DNA of 64,000 nt from Mangrovibacterium diazotrophicum (GTDB taxonomy: Bacteria > Bacteroidota > Bacteroidia > Bacteroidales > Prolixibacteraceae): positions 3,645,320 to 3,709,319 of the forward strand of contig NZ_RAPN01000001.1 in the NCBI RefSeq assembly GCF_003610535.1, written 5' to 3'. This document shows positions 44,277 through 53,177 of the stretch, piece after piece. The notes below the pieces were generated by a model, which had not been told where the DNA came from, made no database searches, and saw nothing but the letters and a program-made list of their open reading frames with translations. The first letter of the stretch is position 1, and each line of letters begins with the position of its first letter. The position numbers were made by a program, and so were the translations under genes.

Positions 44277-44311
44277 CTACCGTTATCATAACCATTTTTA
44301 AAATCGATGAC

Positions 44312-44785
44312 ATGAAAATTAAACAAATTTTATCAAGCTTAATTCTTGTTGTTCTCTTAGCTGTAACAACAAATTTATACGCTTCGTCTTTCGAAGCTTT
44401 CAACGACAATTACAAAATCTCTTCAGAGGAAATCGCCATTCCAAGCAAGGATGTGGCGAAATGCTGGAGCATTGTTTACGGCGAGTCCAATCGTCCGGTA
44501 AAAGTAACTTTGAAACAAACTAAAAACGGTGATGAATATATCGTTCGTTCGGGTTATTTCGAAGTGAAGTATGTAAACGGTGCCAAAGGATTTGGTGTTC
44601 GCGAAGTGAGAGGTGCTGATCAAAAAGTGCCAACTGACTTAAACTACAAAGTATTGAATTCTGTGAGCTTAAATAGTCAAAAAGTTATTAGTGGTTCAAA
44701 AGTGGCCGATGACCAGGTATTGGAAATGATCGCCAGCTTTTTGCCTGAACTGATTAACGACGAATTTAAAACGATACTGAATTAA
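44312..44785 (+). CDS. Small exported protein of unknown function
   Basis: A 157-residue protein with a clear Sec signal peptide (MKIKQILSSLILVVLLAVTTNLYA) and no lipobox, so probably periplasmic or released. The mature 133 residues carry one Cys, many Lys and Ser, and alternating strands (VKVTLKQTKNGDEYIVRSGY). I recognise no domain or motif. I prefer ATG 44312 because the signal peptide begins there and the promoter box lies between it and the TTG-type upstream extension. It stands alone: terminator before (glyS), terminator after, and a dedicated regulatory region. That pattern suggests a conditionally expressed product. Confidence 0.72.
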   Translation: MKIKQILSSLILVVLLAVTTNLYASSFEAFNDNYKISSEEIAIPSKDVAKCWSIVYGESNRPVKVTLKQTKNGDEYIVRSGYFEVKYVNGAKGFGVREVRGADQKVPTDLNYKVLNSVSLNSQKVISGSKVADDQVLEMIASFLPELINDEFKTILN

Positions 44786-44819
44786 TAATTTTAATAATTC
44801 AAAACAGCACAATCATTAG

Positions 44820-44846
44820 CCGTCACGCCCCCACGTGACGGTTTTT
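44820..44846 (+). terminator. Terminator after the small exported protein gene
   Basis: CCGTCACG (44820-44827) pairs with CGTGACGG (44834-44841) around a C-rich loop and runs into TTTTT. Confidence 0.85.
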
Positions 44847-44857
44847 GTTTTTTATAA

Positions 44858-45784
44858 CTATTTCGAAAGTAGCGGGTGGTGTTCTGTGGCCGTGGCGCGC
44901 TGCGCAAGCGAGTTACGGATTTCGTGCGTTAAAAGGATGCTTGTTTTGGCATCCCGTGGTTTAAAGCCAGAGCCATCCAGTATGCTGCGGTAGCTGAGCG
45001 TGTGGAGGTCCGTAAATCCTTCACTGAATTCAAACTCCTCGTTATTAATCACCAGAGAACGGTAAGTTCTTTTTCCCAGTTGTTTTATAGGATTTGGGAT
45101 GTCGTTGTAATCGAGACTGAGGTACCAACGCACATTGGCTTTTTTCAATTGCAGGGTTCCTGCTGCTTTATCTCTTTCATTTAAATGAACCTGGCTTTTT
45201 TCAACGCCACCAAAAATCCATAAAAGCATATCGAAGAAGTGAATTCCGATGTTGCAAACAAGTCCGCCTGATTTCAGGTCATCGCCTTTCCAGCTTTCAA
45301 AGTACCATTTTCCCCTGGAGGTAATGTAAGTCAGGTCGATGTCGAAGATCTTATCTTGCGGGCCGTTGTCAACTTTCCTTTTTAACGCTACGATCGCCGG
45401 GTGCAAGCGGAGCTGAAGGATGTTGTAAACTGTTTTGCCACTTTGCTCCTGCGCTTTTTCAATGGCTTCGAGCTCGCCGGGGTTCAGTACCATCGGTTTT
45501 TCGCAAATCACGTCGGTGTCGGCGTGCAAAGCTGTTTGAATGTGCATAGCGTGCAGGTAATTGGGACTGCAGATGCTGGTAATATCAACCCTGTGGTCGA
45601 TGATGTATTGTTCAAATTGGCAGAAGTCGGTGAAAAATTCGGTGTCCGGGAAATACTGGTCCAGTCTTCCAACTACGTCAAAGGGGTCGGTTGCTGCGAT
45701 CAGGCGGTTTCCGGTTTCACGGATGGCTTTTAAGTGTCGTTCGGCGACAAATCCTGCCGCACCAATGAGGGCGAAGTTTTTCAT
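44858..45784 (-). CDS. wbpB: Gfo/Idh/MocA oxidoreductase, UDP-GlcNAcA 3-dehydrogenase type
   Basis: A 308-residue NAD-dependent enzyme. The Rossmann start MKNFALIGAAGFVAERHLKA and ICEKPMVLNPGE (the conserved EKP) place it in the Gfo/Idh/MocA superfamily, and the specific form matches WbpB/WlbA. That enzyme oxidises C3 of UDP-N-acetylglucosaminuronate to the 3-keto sugar, which WbpE then aminates. The neighbouring wbpA-, wbpD- and wbpE-type genes make this assignment strong. It is the last gene of the four-gene run in transcription order. Confidence 0.88.
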   Translation of the reverse strand: MKNFALIGAAGFVAERHLKAIRETGNRLIAATDPFDVVGRLDQYFPDTEFFTDFCQFEQYIIDHRVDITSICSPNYLHAMHIQTALHADTDVICEKPMVLNPGELEAIEKAQEQSGKTVYNILQLRLHPAIVALKRKVDNGPQDKIFDIDLTYITSRGKWYFESWKGDDLKSGGLVCNIGIHFFDMLLWIFGGVEKSQVHLNERDKAAGTLQLKKANVRWYLSLDYNDIPNPIKQLGKRTYRSLVINNEEFEFSEGFTDLHTLSYRSILDGSGFKPRDAKTSILLTHEIRNSLAQRATATEHHPLLSK

Positions 45785-45864
45785 ATTCGATATCTCTGTT
45801 GTCTCGCCGCAAAGGCGGAGAGAAGTATTTTATCTAAATTGAACGTCGGGTTTGGCGGTTCGTG

Positions 45865-47175
45865 TTAGAGTTTGTATACTTTTTCTGAAGGTTCTTTGAT
45901 TGCGTTCCTCAAATCTACAATCAACCGTGAGTTATTCAAAATAAAAGTTGGATTGAATACATCATGATTGGTGCTGATGACCACGCAATCGGCATTTTGT
46001 AATAGTTTTTCAGTGAGGTCTTCCGATTTTAGCGTGTCGCTGCCCGGCGTTTCAAGCTCCGGAACGAATGGGTCATGATAACTAACCAATCCCCCTTTCT
46101 GTCGAACTTCCTCTATGATTTTCAACGCTGGCGATTCGCGGTAGTCGTCGATATTTGCTTTGTAAGCGACGCCCAGAAAAAGGATTCGGCTTCCGTTGAT
46201 TGCTTTTTGGTGACTGTTTAGGGCGGAAGTAATCTTGATCGTCATCCGGTGGGCCATCATATTATTAATGTGTCCGGCGGTATTGATCATGCTGAGGTCG
46301 AAGCCAAATTTCTTCGCAATGTATTCCAGGTAGAAGGGGTCGAGCGGAATGCAGTGACCGCCAATTCCGGGGCCGGGGTAAAAAGCCTGAAATCCGTAAG
46401 GCTTGGTTTTGGCCGCTTCAATCACCTCCCAGATGTCGATTTCCATCTTTCCGCAGAGCAAGGCCAACTCATTAATCAGGCTGATGTTGACCAGGCGGTA
46501 GGTGTTTTCCAGGATCTTCACCATTTCGGCAACTTTTGGCGAACTCACGGGGTGAACTTCGTCAATGATTTTTTGGTAGAGTGCCTGGCCGATTTCCAGG
46601 CCTTCGTTGGTAAGGGCGCCAATTACTTTAGGTGTATTCCGGGTTTGGTATTCTGAGTTGCCTGGATCAACGCGTTCTGGCGAAAAGGCCAGCCAGAAAT
46701 CCTCGCCGTGTTTGAACCCGGATTGGCTCTCGAGTATTGGGCGCACAAAATCTTCGGTTGTTGTTGGGTAGGTTGTGCTTTCCAGGCAAATGAATGTCCC
46801 TGGCTTCATGTTCGCCGCAATCGCTTCGCAGGCATGTTGAATGAAGCTCATGTCGGGTTTTCGGAATTGGTCCAGCGGCGTGGGAACACAAATGAAAATA
46901 ACATCGAAAGTTGATAGTTGGGAGAAGTCGCTGCTGGCTTTTAGTCTTCCGCTGGACACAAGTTCTTTGAATTGCGTGCAGTCGAGGTCGCGAAGGTAGT
47001 TTTCTCCGGCATTCACTTGGCTGATTCGTTTCTCCGACGTTTCAAACCCTGTGACCGACAAACCTTCCGCAGCAAAAGCAAAAGCCAGTCGCAGGCCAAT
47101 TTCGCCCAGCCCGATTACGGCAATTTGCTCTACGGAGGCTTCTATCTTTTGTATTATGAGATCTTTCGGATTCAT
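45865..47175 (-). CDS. wbpA: UDP-N-acetylglucosamine 6-dehydrogenase
   Basis: A 436-residue UDP-sugar dehydrogenase that oxidises C6 of UDP-GlcNAc in two steps to the uronate. The NAD site reads [23 protein letters not shown] is intact, and the catalytic Cys275 lies in [17 protein letters not shown]. Among such enzymes the form and gene context fit WbpA rather than the ManNAc or glucose enzymes. Its ATG overlaps the stop of the upstream wbpD gene by four bases (ATGA), indicating coupled translation. It performs the first step of the pathway encoded here. Confidence 0.88.
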   Translation of the reverse strand: MNPKDLIIQKIEASVEQIAVIGLGEIGLRLAFAFAAEGLSVTGFETSEKRISQVNAGENYLRDLDCTQFKELVSSGRLKASSDFSQLSTFDVIFICVPTPLDQFRKPDMSFIQHACEAIAANMKPGTFICLESTTYPTTTEDFVRPILESQSGFKHGEDFWLAFSPERVDPGNSEYQTRNTPKVIGALTNEGLEIGQALYQKIIDEVHPVSSPKVAEMVKILENTYRLVNISLINELALLCGKMEIDIWEVIEAAKTKPYGFQAFYPGPGIGGHCIPLDPFYLEYIAKKFGFDLSMINTAGHINNMMAHRMTIKITSALNSHQKAINGSRILFLGVAYKANIDDYRESPALKIIEEVRQKGGLVSYHDPFVPELETPGSDTLKSEDLTEKLLQNADCVVISTNHDVFNPTFILNNSRLIVDLRNAIKEPSEKVYKL

Positions 47176-47738
47176 TTTTGTTCGACCAATTCACCATTAA
47201 CAACTGTGTATTGCTCGCCTGTTTCGGGGCAGCGAAGCGATTCGTCCAGTGTTATGCCAACCCGGCTTACCCAACCAATTTGCATAGCAGGGGCGCCTAC
47301 CACGAGGGCATGGGCTTTTATATCTTTTGTAACGACAGCTCCCGCTCCGATCATGGCGTACTCGCCAATTGTAGTTCCGCAAATAATCGTCGCATTGGCG
47401 CCGATTGTTGCTCCCCGTTTTACCGTTGTAGGCTTGTACTCGTCTTTGCGTTCAATGAAAGCACGCGGATTTTTCACGTTGGTGAAAACACAGCTGGGTC
47501 CGCAAAAAACTTCGTCTTCCAAAACAACGGAATCGTAGATGCTAACATTGTTCTGGATTTTTACGCCGTTGCCAATCCGCACCTTGCCGCCAACAAATAC
47601 ATTTTGGCCCAGGGTGCAGTCTCTCCCGATTTGGGCGCCCGGCATCACATGGCAAAAATGCCAGATCTTGGTGTTGGTGCCGATGTGTGCACCCTCGTCG
47701 ATGCAAGCCGACGGGTGCGCGTAGAAATTAGCTTTCAT
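47172..47738 (-). CDS. wbpD: UDP-3-amino-GlcNAcA N-acetyltransferase (hexapeptide type)
   Basis: A 188-residue left-handed beta-helix acetyltransferase with many hexapeptide turns ([35 protein letters not shown]). WbpD/WlbB enzymes acetylate the 3-amino group of UDP-2-acetamido-3-amino-2,3-dideoxyglucuronate using acetyl-CoA. Full length. It overlaps wbpA by four bases and wbpE by eleven, so the three are tightly coupled. Its place directly after the aminotransferase fits the fourth and last enzymatic step. Confidence 0.9.
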   Translation of the reverse strand: MKANFYAHPSACIDEGAHIGTNTKIWHFCHVMPGAQIGRDCTLGQNVFVGGKVRIGNGVKIQNNVSIYDSVVLEDEVFCGPSCVFTNVKNPRAFIERKDEYKPTTVKRGATIGANATIICGTTIGEYAMIGAGAVVTKDIKAHALVVGAPAMQIGWVSRVGITLDESLRCPETGEQYTVVNGELVEQK

Positions 47739-48828
47739 GTTCCATGAATTCTTTCAGTGATTGTGCAATGTATTGAATTTCTTCGATCGACAAAAACGCG
47801 TGCATCGGTAGCGAAAGGACTGCCTCGGAAAGTAACGATGCAACCTCAAAGCTTTCGCCAGGTGCGACAATATCTGCAAAAGCATCCTGCATTGGAAGCG
47901 GCAGTGGGTAGTGAATCGTTGTTGGAATTCCTTTCGCCGCCAAATATTCTTTCGCTTGGTCGCGGTTGCCCAGTCCTACGGTGAATTGTGCCCAGGAACT
48001 TTCGCGTCTGTTAACAACTTCGGGCAGGAAGATTCCTTCGGGAAGCAAGGTTTTGTAAGTCGCAGCAACTTGCCCGCGCGCTTGAAGTTCGTCATCCAGG
48101 TGCTTCAACTTGACACGAAGGATGGCTGCCTGAATGGTGTCGAGCCGGGAGTTTAGGCCAACAAGTTGATGGTAGTAACGGGAGGTTTGCCCGTGCGATT
48201 TCAGCACCCGAAGTTTTTCGGCCAGCACATCGTTGTTGGTAAAAATGGCACCGCCATCGCCATAGCAGCCCAGCGGTTTTGCCGGGAAAAAGCTGGTAAT
48301 TGCAAGGTCGGTGAGCGAACCAGATTTGTCACCTTTATAGGTTGCTCCAAACGATTGCGCCCCGTCTTCGATGGTCCACAGGCCGTGTTTGGCTGCTAAT
48401 TCTTTGATGGGATCAAAATCTGCACACTGCCCAAATAGAGACACGCCGATGATTGCTTTGGTCCGGGTGGTTATCTTTCCTTCGAGCTTTTCAATGTCGA
48501 TATTGAAGTCCAGCGGCGAGACATCGACAAATACAGGTGTCGCCGAGAGCAAACGCGTCATACTTGCCGGTGAGATGAAACTGAAGGCCGGGCAAATAAT
48601 TTCTTCGCCGGGCTGCAGATCCAGCGCCATCAAACACAACAACAAAGCATCTGTTCCCGAGGCGCAGCTGATCGCATGTTTCACTCCTACATATTCTGCC
48701 AGCTCTTGCTCCAGCAAGCCGACTTCTTCGCCATTAATGAATTGCGAGGAACGCAAAACCTTCTGAATTGCTTCATCAATTTCAGATTGGTAAGCGGTGT
48801 ATTGTCGTTGCAGGTCGTTGAATTGCAT
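47728..48828 (-). CDS. wbpE: PLP-dependent sugar aminotransferase
   Basis: A 366-residue DegT/DnrJ/EryC1/StrS-type enzyme. The PLP lysine is Lys184 in [16 protein letters not shown]. Other cofactor contacts are seen in [12 protein letters not shown] and [13 protein letters not shown]. It transfers an amino group to C3 of the 3-keto sugar made by WbpB; WbpE enzymes use glutamate. It is the first gene of the wbp run and overlaps wbpD by eleven bases. No exact -7 box is found in the 163-bp gap shared with the divergent glycosyltransferase gene. Confidence 0.92.
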   Translation of the reverse strand: MQFNDLQRQYTAYQSEIDEAIQKVLRSSQFINGEEVGLLEQELAEYVGVKHAISCASGTDALLLCLMALDLQPGEEIICPAFSFISPASMTRLLSATPVFVDVSPLDFNIDIEKLEGKITTRTKAIIGVSLFGQCADFDPIKELAAKHGLWTIEDGAQSFGATYKGDKSGSLTDLAITSFFPAKPLGCYGDGGAIFTNNDVLAEKLRVLKSHGQTSRYYHQLVGLNSRLDTIQAAILRVKLKHLDDELQARGQVAATYKTLLPEGIFLPEVVNRRESSWAQFTVGLGNRDQAKEYLAAKGIPTTIHYPLPLPMQDAFADIVAPGESFEVASLLSEAVLSLPMHAFLSIEEIQYIAQSLKEFMEHES

Positions 48829-48967
48829 GTTGTCAAAGTCAATAGAGCTGGTTCATAATTCAAACTTCAAAATAGCTGAAATTATTTCGGTTTCGCGGGA
48901 AATAACGATAAAAAGTGAATGGGAAGAACTTCGGCCGGCTTTTCTGTCTAAAACTCGTGAACAGTAT

Positions 48968-48975
48968 TATTTTTG
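48968..48975 (+). promoter_or_regulatory. -7 box for the glycosyltransferase run
   Basis: TATTTTTG is an exact match, 16 bp before ATG 48992. TTTC at 48941 is a weak -33 candidate. Confidence 0.5.
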
Positions 48976-48991
48976 TTGTTGAAAAATTTCG

Positions 48992-50281
48992 ATGAATAAA
49001 AAAGCACTCATTATCACGTATTATTGGCCGCCGTCGGGAGGGGGAGGTGTGCAACGCTGGCTGAAGTTCGCCAAATACCTGCCCCAGTTTGGCTGGCAGC
49101 CCATTGTGGTATCGCCTGAAAACCCCGATTATCCGACAGTTGACCAGAGTTTACTGAAGGATATTCCCGCCGGTATCGAGGAAATAAAAATCCCGATTTG
49201 GGAGCCCTACAAGTTGTTTAAAGTGCTTAGCGGGAAAAAAAAGCAGGAAAAGGTCAATACCGGAATTCTACAAAATGAAGGCAAAAAGTCGGCCGTATTG
49301 CGACTGGCGCTTTGGTTAAGAGGAAATCTGCTGATTCCTGATCCTCGCGTGTTTTGGGTGCGCCCCGCTTTTCAGGAACTAAAAAAACGAATTGAAATAC
49401 TGAAGCCCGATGTGATTATTACCACCGGGCCGCCCCACAGTGTTCATCTTATTGGGTTGAAGCTGCACCGCAAGTTTGGTGTGAAATGGATTGCCGATTT
49501 TCGCGATCCGTGGAGTACGATTGATTACCTGGACTGGTTTAAACCGTCGGCATTGGCTAAAAACCGTCAGCGCAGCCTCGAGAAACGAGTCCTTACCGAG
49601 GCATCGTCAGTTTTAACGGTGAGTGAAAATTGGGCCGATGAACTTCGGCAACTGGGAGCCCACAGCGTGCGAGTGATTACGAATGGTTTCGATGAGGCCG
49701 ACTTTCAGCAAAAGGAGCCAGTCTCATCATCCGGTGATTTTGTGTTGCTGCATGCCGGAATTATCACTTCGTTTCGCAACCCATCTGGTTTGTGGAAAGC
49801 ACTGGATCAGCTTTGCCAGAATGACGATGTGATTGCATCCCGGTTTCGCCTGCGACTGATCGGCAATGTGGATGAGCAGGTGAAAAAAGAAATTTCAGCC
49901 TTGAGTGTGCTATCTCAGCGAACAGAATTTGTAGGCTACTTGTCGCACGATAAAGTGATCGGGGAATACCGAAAGGCATCCATGCTGTTGCTTTTGATGA
50001 ACCAGTCGCACAACGCCGCGGGCCACATTCCCGGTAAATTTTTTGAATATTTGGCCGCCGGGAAACCGGTTCTTGGACTGGGAGATAGAAATGGTGATGT
50101 TGCGCGGATCTTGGAGGAAACAAAGGCCGGGCGGGTTTTTGCCAGCGGTGAAATGGGAAAAGTAAGGTCGTTTATTGAAATGAGTGAAGCAGATCCAAAG
50201 TCGATTCGTTCCGATAATGCCGCACGCTTTACAAGGCGGCAATTAAGCAGCGATTTGGCAAAGCTGTTGGATTCGCTTTAA
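48992..50281 (+). CDS. Family-4-like glycosyltransferase
   Basis: A 429-residue GT-B enzyme. The N-terminal domain opens ITYYWPPSGGGGVQRWLKFA, a glycine-rich acceptor-side loop typical of GT4 proteins. The C-terminal donor domain shows VITNGFDEADF and the late HIPGKFFEYLAAGKPVLGL, whose Glu in the FEYLA segment fits the EX7E-type donor site. It should add one sugar to a lipid-linked glycan on the cytoplasmic membrane. Donor and acceptor are unknown. It is divergent from the wbp genes and followed after 37 bp by a second transferase. Confidence 0.87.
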   Translation: MNKKALIITYYWPPSGGGGVQRWLKFAKYLPQFGWQPIVVSPENPDYPTVDQSLLKDIPAGIEEIKIPIWEPYKLFKVLSGKKKQEKVNTGILQNEGKKSAVLRLALWLRGNLLIPDPRVFWVRPAFQELKKRIEILKPDVIITTGPPHSVHLIGLKLHRKFGVKWIADFRDPWSTIDYLDWFKPSALAKNRQRSLEKRVLTEASSVLTVSENWADELRQLGAHSVRVITNGFDEADFQQKEPVSSSGDFVLLHAGIITSFRNPSGLWKALDQLCQNDDVIASRFRLRLIGNVDEQVKKEISALSVLSQRTEFVGYLSHDKVIGEYRKASMLLLLMNQSHNAAGHIPGKFFEYLAAGKPVLGLGDRNGDVARILEETKAGRVFASGEMGKVRSFIEMSEADPKSIRSDNAARFTRRQLSSDLAKLLDSL

Positions 50282-50318
50282 ATTCCCCTAATTTTGATTC
50301 TGTAACCCGTGGGTCATT

Positions 50319-51443
50319 ATGAATATCCTGTTTATTACGCAACTTTTTCCGGCTAACGACGAGGCCGTTCGTTACACTTCATCTGCTTTGCGGGAGTTTG
50401 TTACCTGTTGGGGAAACAGCGGCCATCAGGTGCAAGTTATTCGTCCTTATTTTTCGTACGAGAAAGAGCCATTTCCGCAGGAAGCAACTTTTAAGATTGG
50501 GGCGAATGTTGACGTAGAATTTATTCGACCCGTACGGATTCCTTTACTGAAGCTGAACTATTACAGCAACAACCGAATACTGAATAAGCTGCGGTTTAAG
50601 CCTGATGTTGTGATCTGTCATCTTTATAACTCGTATTTTACCTTTCACCGGTTGGCTCAAACGCTCGGCGTTCCTTTGGTGATTGGTATTCATATGTCTG
50701 ATATTAAAATCTCGCACAATCGGTTCCACCATTGGCATCAACAAAGGATATACGCAAAGGCATCGGCTTTTGCTTGTCGGTCATTGGGCTATCAACGTTT
50801 ATTTAACAAGCAGTTTCAGGGCTTTGAGTCTAAAACTTTTGTTGCGTTGTCCGGTCTGCCGGATCATTTTTTCACAACGGTTCACAGGCGGGAGCAGCAC
50901 CGGGAGTTGAAAGTCATCACTGTAAGCTGGCTGATTAAGCGGAAGCAAGTGGCGCAGGTTTTAAAGGCTTTGGCTCTTTTGCCCAAAGCAATTGAGTGGA
51001 CCTACAGTGTGATTGGTACCGGTGAGGAAGAGCAGCGGTTAAGGGCGATTTGCGGGGAACTTGGTTTGCAAACTAAAGTTAGCTTTTTAGGCCAGCTCTC
51101 GCGGACCGAAGTTTTGGCCGAGTTGCAGCAAGCCGACTTGTTTGTGTTGCCGTCGGTTAACGAGACGCTTGGTTTGGTTTACCTGGAGGCTATGGCGAGT
51201 GGTTGTATCGCCATCGGTTCAAAGGGTGAAGGTATTGATGGCCTGATTGTGGACGGGGAGAACGGTTTCCTGTGCGATCCGTCCAGTATTGATTCCATTG
51301 CCGAGAAGATTAAGCTCGTGGCCGATATGGATGAGGGCCATCGGAACGAGATTAGGGTGAAGGCAACGGAAACACTGGCTGAATTTACAATCGGGAAAAA
51401 ATCGGAAGAGTATTTGGAACACGTAAAAAAAGCAATCTCATGA
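50319..51443 (+). CDS. Glycosyltransferase family 4
   Basis: A 374-residue GT-B enzyme. The donor-domain hallmarks are clear: VISWLIKRK-like start (VITVSWLIKRKQVAQVLKAL), SVIGTGEEEQRLR, VSFLGQL and the EX7E motif in NETLGLVYLEAMASG (Glu to Glu, retaining mechanism). The N-terminal half binds the acceptor. Its last four bases (ATGA) overlap the start of the fucosyltransferase gene, so the two act in one assembly line. Confidence 0.9.
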   Translation: MNILFITQLFPANDEAVRYTSSALREFVTCWGNSGHQVQVIRPYFSYEKEPFPQEATFKIGANVDVEFIRPVRIPLLKLNYYSNNRILNKLRFKPDVVICHLYNSYFTFHRLAQTLGVPLVIGIHMSDIKISHNRFHHWHQQRIYAKASAFACRSLGYQRLFNKQFQGFESKTFVALSGLPDHFFTTVHRREQHRELKVITVSWLIKRKQVAQVLKALALLPKAIEWTYSVIGTGEEEQRLRAICGELGLQTKVSFLGQLSRTEVLAELQQADLFVLPSVNETLGLVYLEAMASGCIAIGSKGEGIDGLIVDGENGFLCDPSSIDSIAEKIKLVADMDEGHRNEIRVKATETLAEFTIGKKSEEYLEHVKKAIS

Positions 51444-52294
51444 TAATTATCCGGATGCGTAGCGGTTTGGGCAATCAAATGTTTCAATATGCCTTTTTTA
51501 AGCAAATGCAACAATGGCATGGAAATGAAAAGGTAAAGTTGGATATTTCGACCTACCATTGGAATGTTCATAATGGTCTGGAGCTGGATCGGGTTTTTGG
51601 AATCGACCTGGAGGCCGACAGTGTTCCGGCTTCGGTTTCACGATCGTTTGCCGACGTTGGCTATCGTTTTCAAGATCGCTTGTTGCGGCGCCTGAGGGGA
51701 ATAAAGCACCGCTCTTACCGTTTTTGGGAGAATGTATCGTTCGAAGAGTACAGAACGATGGATGACGTTTATCTTGAAGGGTTTTGGAATAATGAGCAGT
51801 TCTTTGCGGGGGTTAAAGATGAAATTCGTGCCACCTATTGTTATCGGGGAGCTTTGTCTGCAGCAGATCAGCAGTTAATTCAGGAAATGAAGGACAAGCA
51901 GTCGGTGGCCATTCACGTGAGGAGGGGAGATTATAAAAAATACCCGAAGAAGTTTCCAATGTGTACGCCGGATTACTACAAACAAGCGATTGAACGGGTA
52001 CAGCGGGAAGCCGAAAATAGCTCGTTGAGTTGCTTTGTTTTTTCAGATGATTTGGATTGGTGCAAGCAAGAGCTAACTTTTCTGCCTGACGTTACTTTTG
52101 TGGACAATCCGAATCCGCTTCATGCGAGTAAAGACATGTATTTGATGAGTTGTTGTAAACACAATGTCATTGCCAACAGTACTTTTTCCTGGTGGGGCGC
52201 CTGGCTGAATTTGAATCCAGATAAACGTGTAATTTACCCGGAAAGCGCTTTGCTGACTTTTGAGTTTATGCCGGAGGGCTGGCAGAAACTGTAA
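51440..52294 (+). CDS. Alpha-1,2-fucosyltransferase-like enzyme (GT11)
   Basis: A 284-residue GT11 protein. It opens with RMRSGLGNQMFQYAFF, and the donor-binding HVRRGDYKKYP motif (HxRRxDY) is near residue 155. The C-terminal NSTFSWWGAWL block completes the signature. GT11 enzymes transfer L-fucose from GDP-fucose, usually in alpha-1,2 linkage to galactose. GDP-fucose synthesis genes are not in the window. It ends only 15 bp from the end of the convergent glycosyltransferase gene, with no terminator in between. Confidence 0.93.
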   Translation: MIIIRMRSGLGNQMFQYAFFKQMQQWHGNEKVKLDISTYHWNVHNGLELDRVFGIDLEADSVPASVSRSFADVGYRFQDRLLRRLRGIKHRSYRFWENVSFEEYRTMDDVYLEGFWNNEQFFAGVKDEIRATYCYRGALSAADQQLIQEMKDKQSVAIHVRRGDYKKYPKKFPMCTPDYYKQAIERVQREAENSSLSCFVFSDDLDWCKQELTFLPDVTFVDNPNPLHASKDMYLMSCCKHNVIANSTFSWWGAWLNLNPDKRVIYPESALLTFEFMPEGWQKL

Positions 52295-52309
52295 GGGTAT
52301 CTCATCTTT

Positions 52310-53146
52310 TTAATTCGAAAAAAGCCGAACAATTGTACACTTCAGGTATCGTTTCCAGATAACGTAATTTGTGTATTTGGGTAATGAGGTTAGCGCTTGT
52401 TTTGTGCTGGTTATTTGCAAGCCAAATTGATTGAGGTTTTGGGGGCGGAGAACGGGAAGTCCCCTGTGAAAACTGTTTCGAACGTTCTGTTGGTGAATAA
52501 CCTGTATCCAATAGGGTTTTTCCAGGGCGAAAGCTGCGAGCTTGTTTTTGTGACTGAGCTCTTTGACTAGGCCAAACTGCAGTCCATCCCAGTGCGAGTG
52601 TTCTTTTTTGAAAATTCCGGTGAGCTCTCTGTTGGTTTGTTCAACAATACTCATGAAGGGAGAGCCGGGGTAAAAATAATGAGATAGTTTGTTGTTTTGG
52701 GTGTTTAGTGTGTAGCCCGAGGCTAACGAAATCATAAACTGATTTTGAGGCTTGAACAGTCTTTGAATGGTCGCGATCGCGTCCTGGTGCAGACAGTCGT
52801 CATTATCGCAACGTGTTTCTATAATCCATTCTTTCTCCTTGGCAAGTTCTTTCAGGTCTCGGCGATAACGGCTGATGAATTCCTCGTGTCCATCTGCTTT
52901 ATAAACGTGAATAAAATCCAGTTGCTTTAATCGTTCAAGAAACGGGTTGAACTCGGATGGCGTATCTACATCAAAATAAATTAACCATTTGAAATTTTTA
53001 GTTGTCTGGTTCATGAACGACGGAAGACAATATTCCTGAAACAGTTTTACTCGCTCTCGTGTCCAGTTTGTCCATTTGTGTTCTGATTGCATGGACAGTG
53101 GAAATCGTTTGAGGTTAAATTGAGTAATCACAAAATGTGCGAACAT
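52310..53146 (-). CDS. Putative glycosyltransferase (Rhamno_transf-like)
   Basis: A 278-residue protein whose start (HFVITQFNLKRF) and core (NFKWLIYFDVDTPSEF, then RCDNDDCLHQDAI) match the small family annotated as putative rhamnosyl transferase (PF11316). DNDD could serve as the metal- and donor-binding DxD-like motif of a GT-A fold. The sugar is not established. It is visibly A+T-richer than the neighbouring plus-strand transferases. It lies 31 bp downstream of the flippase gene in the same direction. Confidence 0.8.
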   Translation of the reverse strand: MFAHFVITQFNLKRFPLSMQSEHKWTNWTRERVKLFQEYCLPSFMNQTTKNFKWLIYFDVDTPSEFNPFLERLKQLDFIHVYKADGHEEFISRYRRDLKELAKEKEWIIETRCDNDDCLHQDAIATIQRLFKPQNQFMISLASGYTLNTQNNKLSHYFYPGSPFMSIVEQTNRELTGIFKKEHSHWDGLQFGLVKELSHKNKLAAFALEKPYWIQVIHQQNVRNSFHRGLPVLRPQNLNQFGLQITSTKQALTSLPKYTNYVIWKRYLKCTIVRLFSN

Positions 53147-53177
53147 CTTAACTTGTTTTTGTCGAAAACGACTTAGG

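Larger units (their letters stand above)
43926..44311 (+). promoter_or_regulatory. Repeat-rich control region upstream of a small exported protein
   Basis: This AT-rich gap of about 390 bp holds two copies of the same 15-bp perfect-symmetry element (arms CTTTCAA and TTGAAAG), a 10-bp tandem repeat and a -7 box, listed separately. No gene or tRNA is seen. Confidence 0.55.

Noticed and set aside
43926-44311. Mobile-element remnant or tRNA in the repeat-rich gap
   Set aside because: No transposase fragment, target duplication or cloverleaf was found; the repeats are short palindromes better explained as binding sites.
47178-47747. 189-codon open frame on the plus strand
   Set aside because: It mirrors the wbpD hexapeptide repeats, whose regular codon pattern opens the opposite strand. 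The wbpD product is well conserved.
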